From contig JAFCZU010000183.1 of the NCBI GenBank assembly GCA_019314185.1, positions 1 to 7,243 on the forward strand: a DNA stretch of 7,243 bases, written 5' to 3'. This DNA comes from Deltaproteobacteria bacterium (GTDB taxonomy: Bacteria; Desulfobacterota; Desulfobacteria; Desulfobacterales; ETH-SRB1). Below, in pieces: positions 6,427-7,243 of the stretch (the stretch's first letter is position 1; the number at the start of each line of letters is the position of its first letter). Made by a program: the position numbers and the translations under genes. The notes under the pieces are model-generated. The model saw nothing but the letters and a program-made list of their open reading frames with translations. It was not told the DNA's origin and made no database searches.

Positions 6427-6766
6427 TTTGAAAAGTGTCAACGGCTGGATATCTTAATGATTCAAGCGCATTAAAACTTCTCGCTACGGTTCAAATGACA
6501 AATAATGATAGTTTTGCAAAGGTCTCATTTTGTCATAAAAACTGATCCTTTGAATCAGGAATTGGTAAAGTTGTCGAATAGAAATTTGGTAAGATTGAAA
6601 CCACTCAACAACTCGAAGCAAACCAAATGGTGGCAGAACCTTATTATTAGAGGAATTATTAAAAATTAGGCGGTGATTTTTGATTAGTATAACATTATTC
6701 TAAAACACAAAGCAAGCTGCTGTGAATAAACACATATTACTTCTAATAAACACTAACCGTATAATC
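6427..6766. other. Non-coding leader/promoter region upstream of the kinase
   Basis: This stretch of 340 bases holds no credible gene. It contains a 6-bp inverted repeat TTAATG/CATTAA near 6455-6475, an 8-bp inverted repeat ATGACAAA (6495-6502) and TTTGTCAT (6529-6536), and two related direct strings, ATTGGTAAAG and TTTGGTAAGA, around 6560-6595. The GTTTTGCAAAGGTCTC at 6511-6526 reads GAGACCTTTGCAAAAC on the minus strand and looks like an IS-end or dispersed-repeat motif. No sigma-54 box with proper GG/GC spacing was found. Confidence 0.4.
6686..6715 (-). promoter_or_regulatory. Possible sigma-70-type promoter for the kinase-regulator operon
   Basis: On the minus strand, TTGCTT (6715-6710) and TATACT (6691-6686) are separated by 18 bases. 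The -10 matches consensus at five of six positions, the -35 at three. It lies after the rRNA terminator and would leave a leader of about 250 bases before the kinase start. The region is AT-rich, so this is a candidate only. Confidence 0.3.
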
Positions 6767-6800
6767 AAAAAAAACCCGGAATCAATAAATGATTCCGGGT
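6767..6800 (-). terminator. Rho-independent terminator of the rRNA operon
   Basis: Read on the minus strand, ACCCGGAATCA pairs perfectly with TGATTCCGGGT (11 bp; arms 6790-6800 and 6774-6784) across a 5-base loop, followed by seven T's (6773-6767). It begins about 12 bases beyond the 5S 3' end and insulates the kinase operon from rRNA transcription. Confidence 0.93.
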
Positions 6801-6811
6801 ATAAAAGTTTT

Positions 6812-6927
6812 TTCGGCAACGCCCTACTCTCCCACTCAGATTCCCGAGCAGTACCATCGGCGCAAAAGAACTTAACTTCCGTGTTCGGGATGAGAACGGG
6901 TGTTGCCTCCTCGCTATAGCCACCGAA
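6812..6927 (-). rRNA. rrf: 5S ribosomal RNA
   Basis: The reverse complement contains the conserved 5S core: GGTGGCTATAGCGAGGAGG near the 5' end, CACCCGTTCTCATCCCGAAC, GAAGTTAAG, the loop E region GCCGATGGTACTG, and GGGAGAGTAGG near the 3' end. The two ends (TTCGGTGGC and GCGTTGCCGAA) pair as helix I, which sets the boundaries to within a few bases. The length of about 116 is normal. It is a component of the large-subunit central protuberance and is the last gene of the rRNA operon, with no tRNA following. Confidence 0.95.
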
Positions 6928-7009
6928 AAAATATTCAACTTAAATTACATTTAAGTCTCCAATTTAGATATAAGTATACAAAACGTTCATATATTTGTGT
7001 CAATTATTT
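6928..7009 (-). other. 23S-5S internal transcribed spacer
   Basis: A spacer of about 80 bases, AT-rich and without a tRNA, lies between the 23S 3' end and the 5S 5' end. It would contain the processing stems for both RNAs. I could not define them precisely. Confidence 0.7.

Positions 7010-7243
<234 letters not shown>

Noticed and set aside
6610..6650. TGGCAGAACCTTAT-like sigma-54 box on the plus strand near 6630
   Set aside because: The TTGC half is missing and it points away from the kinase operon.
6722..6919. 65-codon plus-strand frame
   Set aside because: Runs through the rRNA terminator and the 5S rRNA gene in antisense.

Overview
The window reads as an AT-rich bacterial chromosome, probably a sulfate-reducer-like deltaproteobacterium (Desulfobacterales or a relative). 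This is an inference from the style of the proteins, namely the sigma-54 two-component pair, the XRE regulator beside a Wzz-type exopolysaccharide gene, and intergenic repeats of a kind I associate with that group. No taxonomic marker in the window is complete enough to prove it.

Left part (1-1660), a decaying accessory region. A Wzz/chain-length-determinant gene on the minus strand (start 331) is cut off by a stop at 104-106 after its first membrane segment. Upstream of it on the same strand is a stand-alone CheY-like receiver domain (434 to about 786). It is intact as a domain, but its frame contains no usable start codon, and an A8 tract lies exactly where a typical start would be. Divergent from it is a small XRE-type DNA-binding protein (886-1287). 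This is followed after 12 bases by a radC remnant in which the N-terminal domain is fused directly to the HNHPPG metal motif and the remainder is lost.

Middle part (1580-3122). The radC remnant runs into palindromic repeats: a REP-like palindrome (1581-1608), a perfect 10-bp inverted repeat (1706-1737), and then two long abutting imperfect hairpins (1784-1942 and 1938-2108). The hairpins share CCTAA/TTAGG boundaries and end about 25 bases before the start of an intact fabH (2133-3122), which encodes beta-ketoacyl-ACP synthase III and has its Cys-His-Asn triad.

Right part (3123-7243). After a 296-base gap between converging genes comes a two-gene minus-strand operon, read right to left: a membrane histidine kinase (4846-6426) followed after about 23 bases by its NtrC-type response regulator (3419-4822). 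The kinase would sense a signal through an extracytoplasmic domain, phosphorylate Asp64 of the regulator, and so switch on sigma-54 promoters. Upstream of the kinase, on the same strand, lies the end of an rRNA operon: the 23S 3' end (about 7010 to the window edge), a spacer, a complete 5S (about 6812-6927), and a strong rho-independent terminator (6767-6800). About 340 bases of mostly non-coding leader or promoter DNA separate that terminator from the kinase start.

No previously undescribed defence system, CRISPR array or complete mobile element is visible. The least ordinary items are the composite hairpin element in front of fabH, the start-less receiver gene, and the truncated wzz and radC genes.
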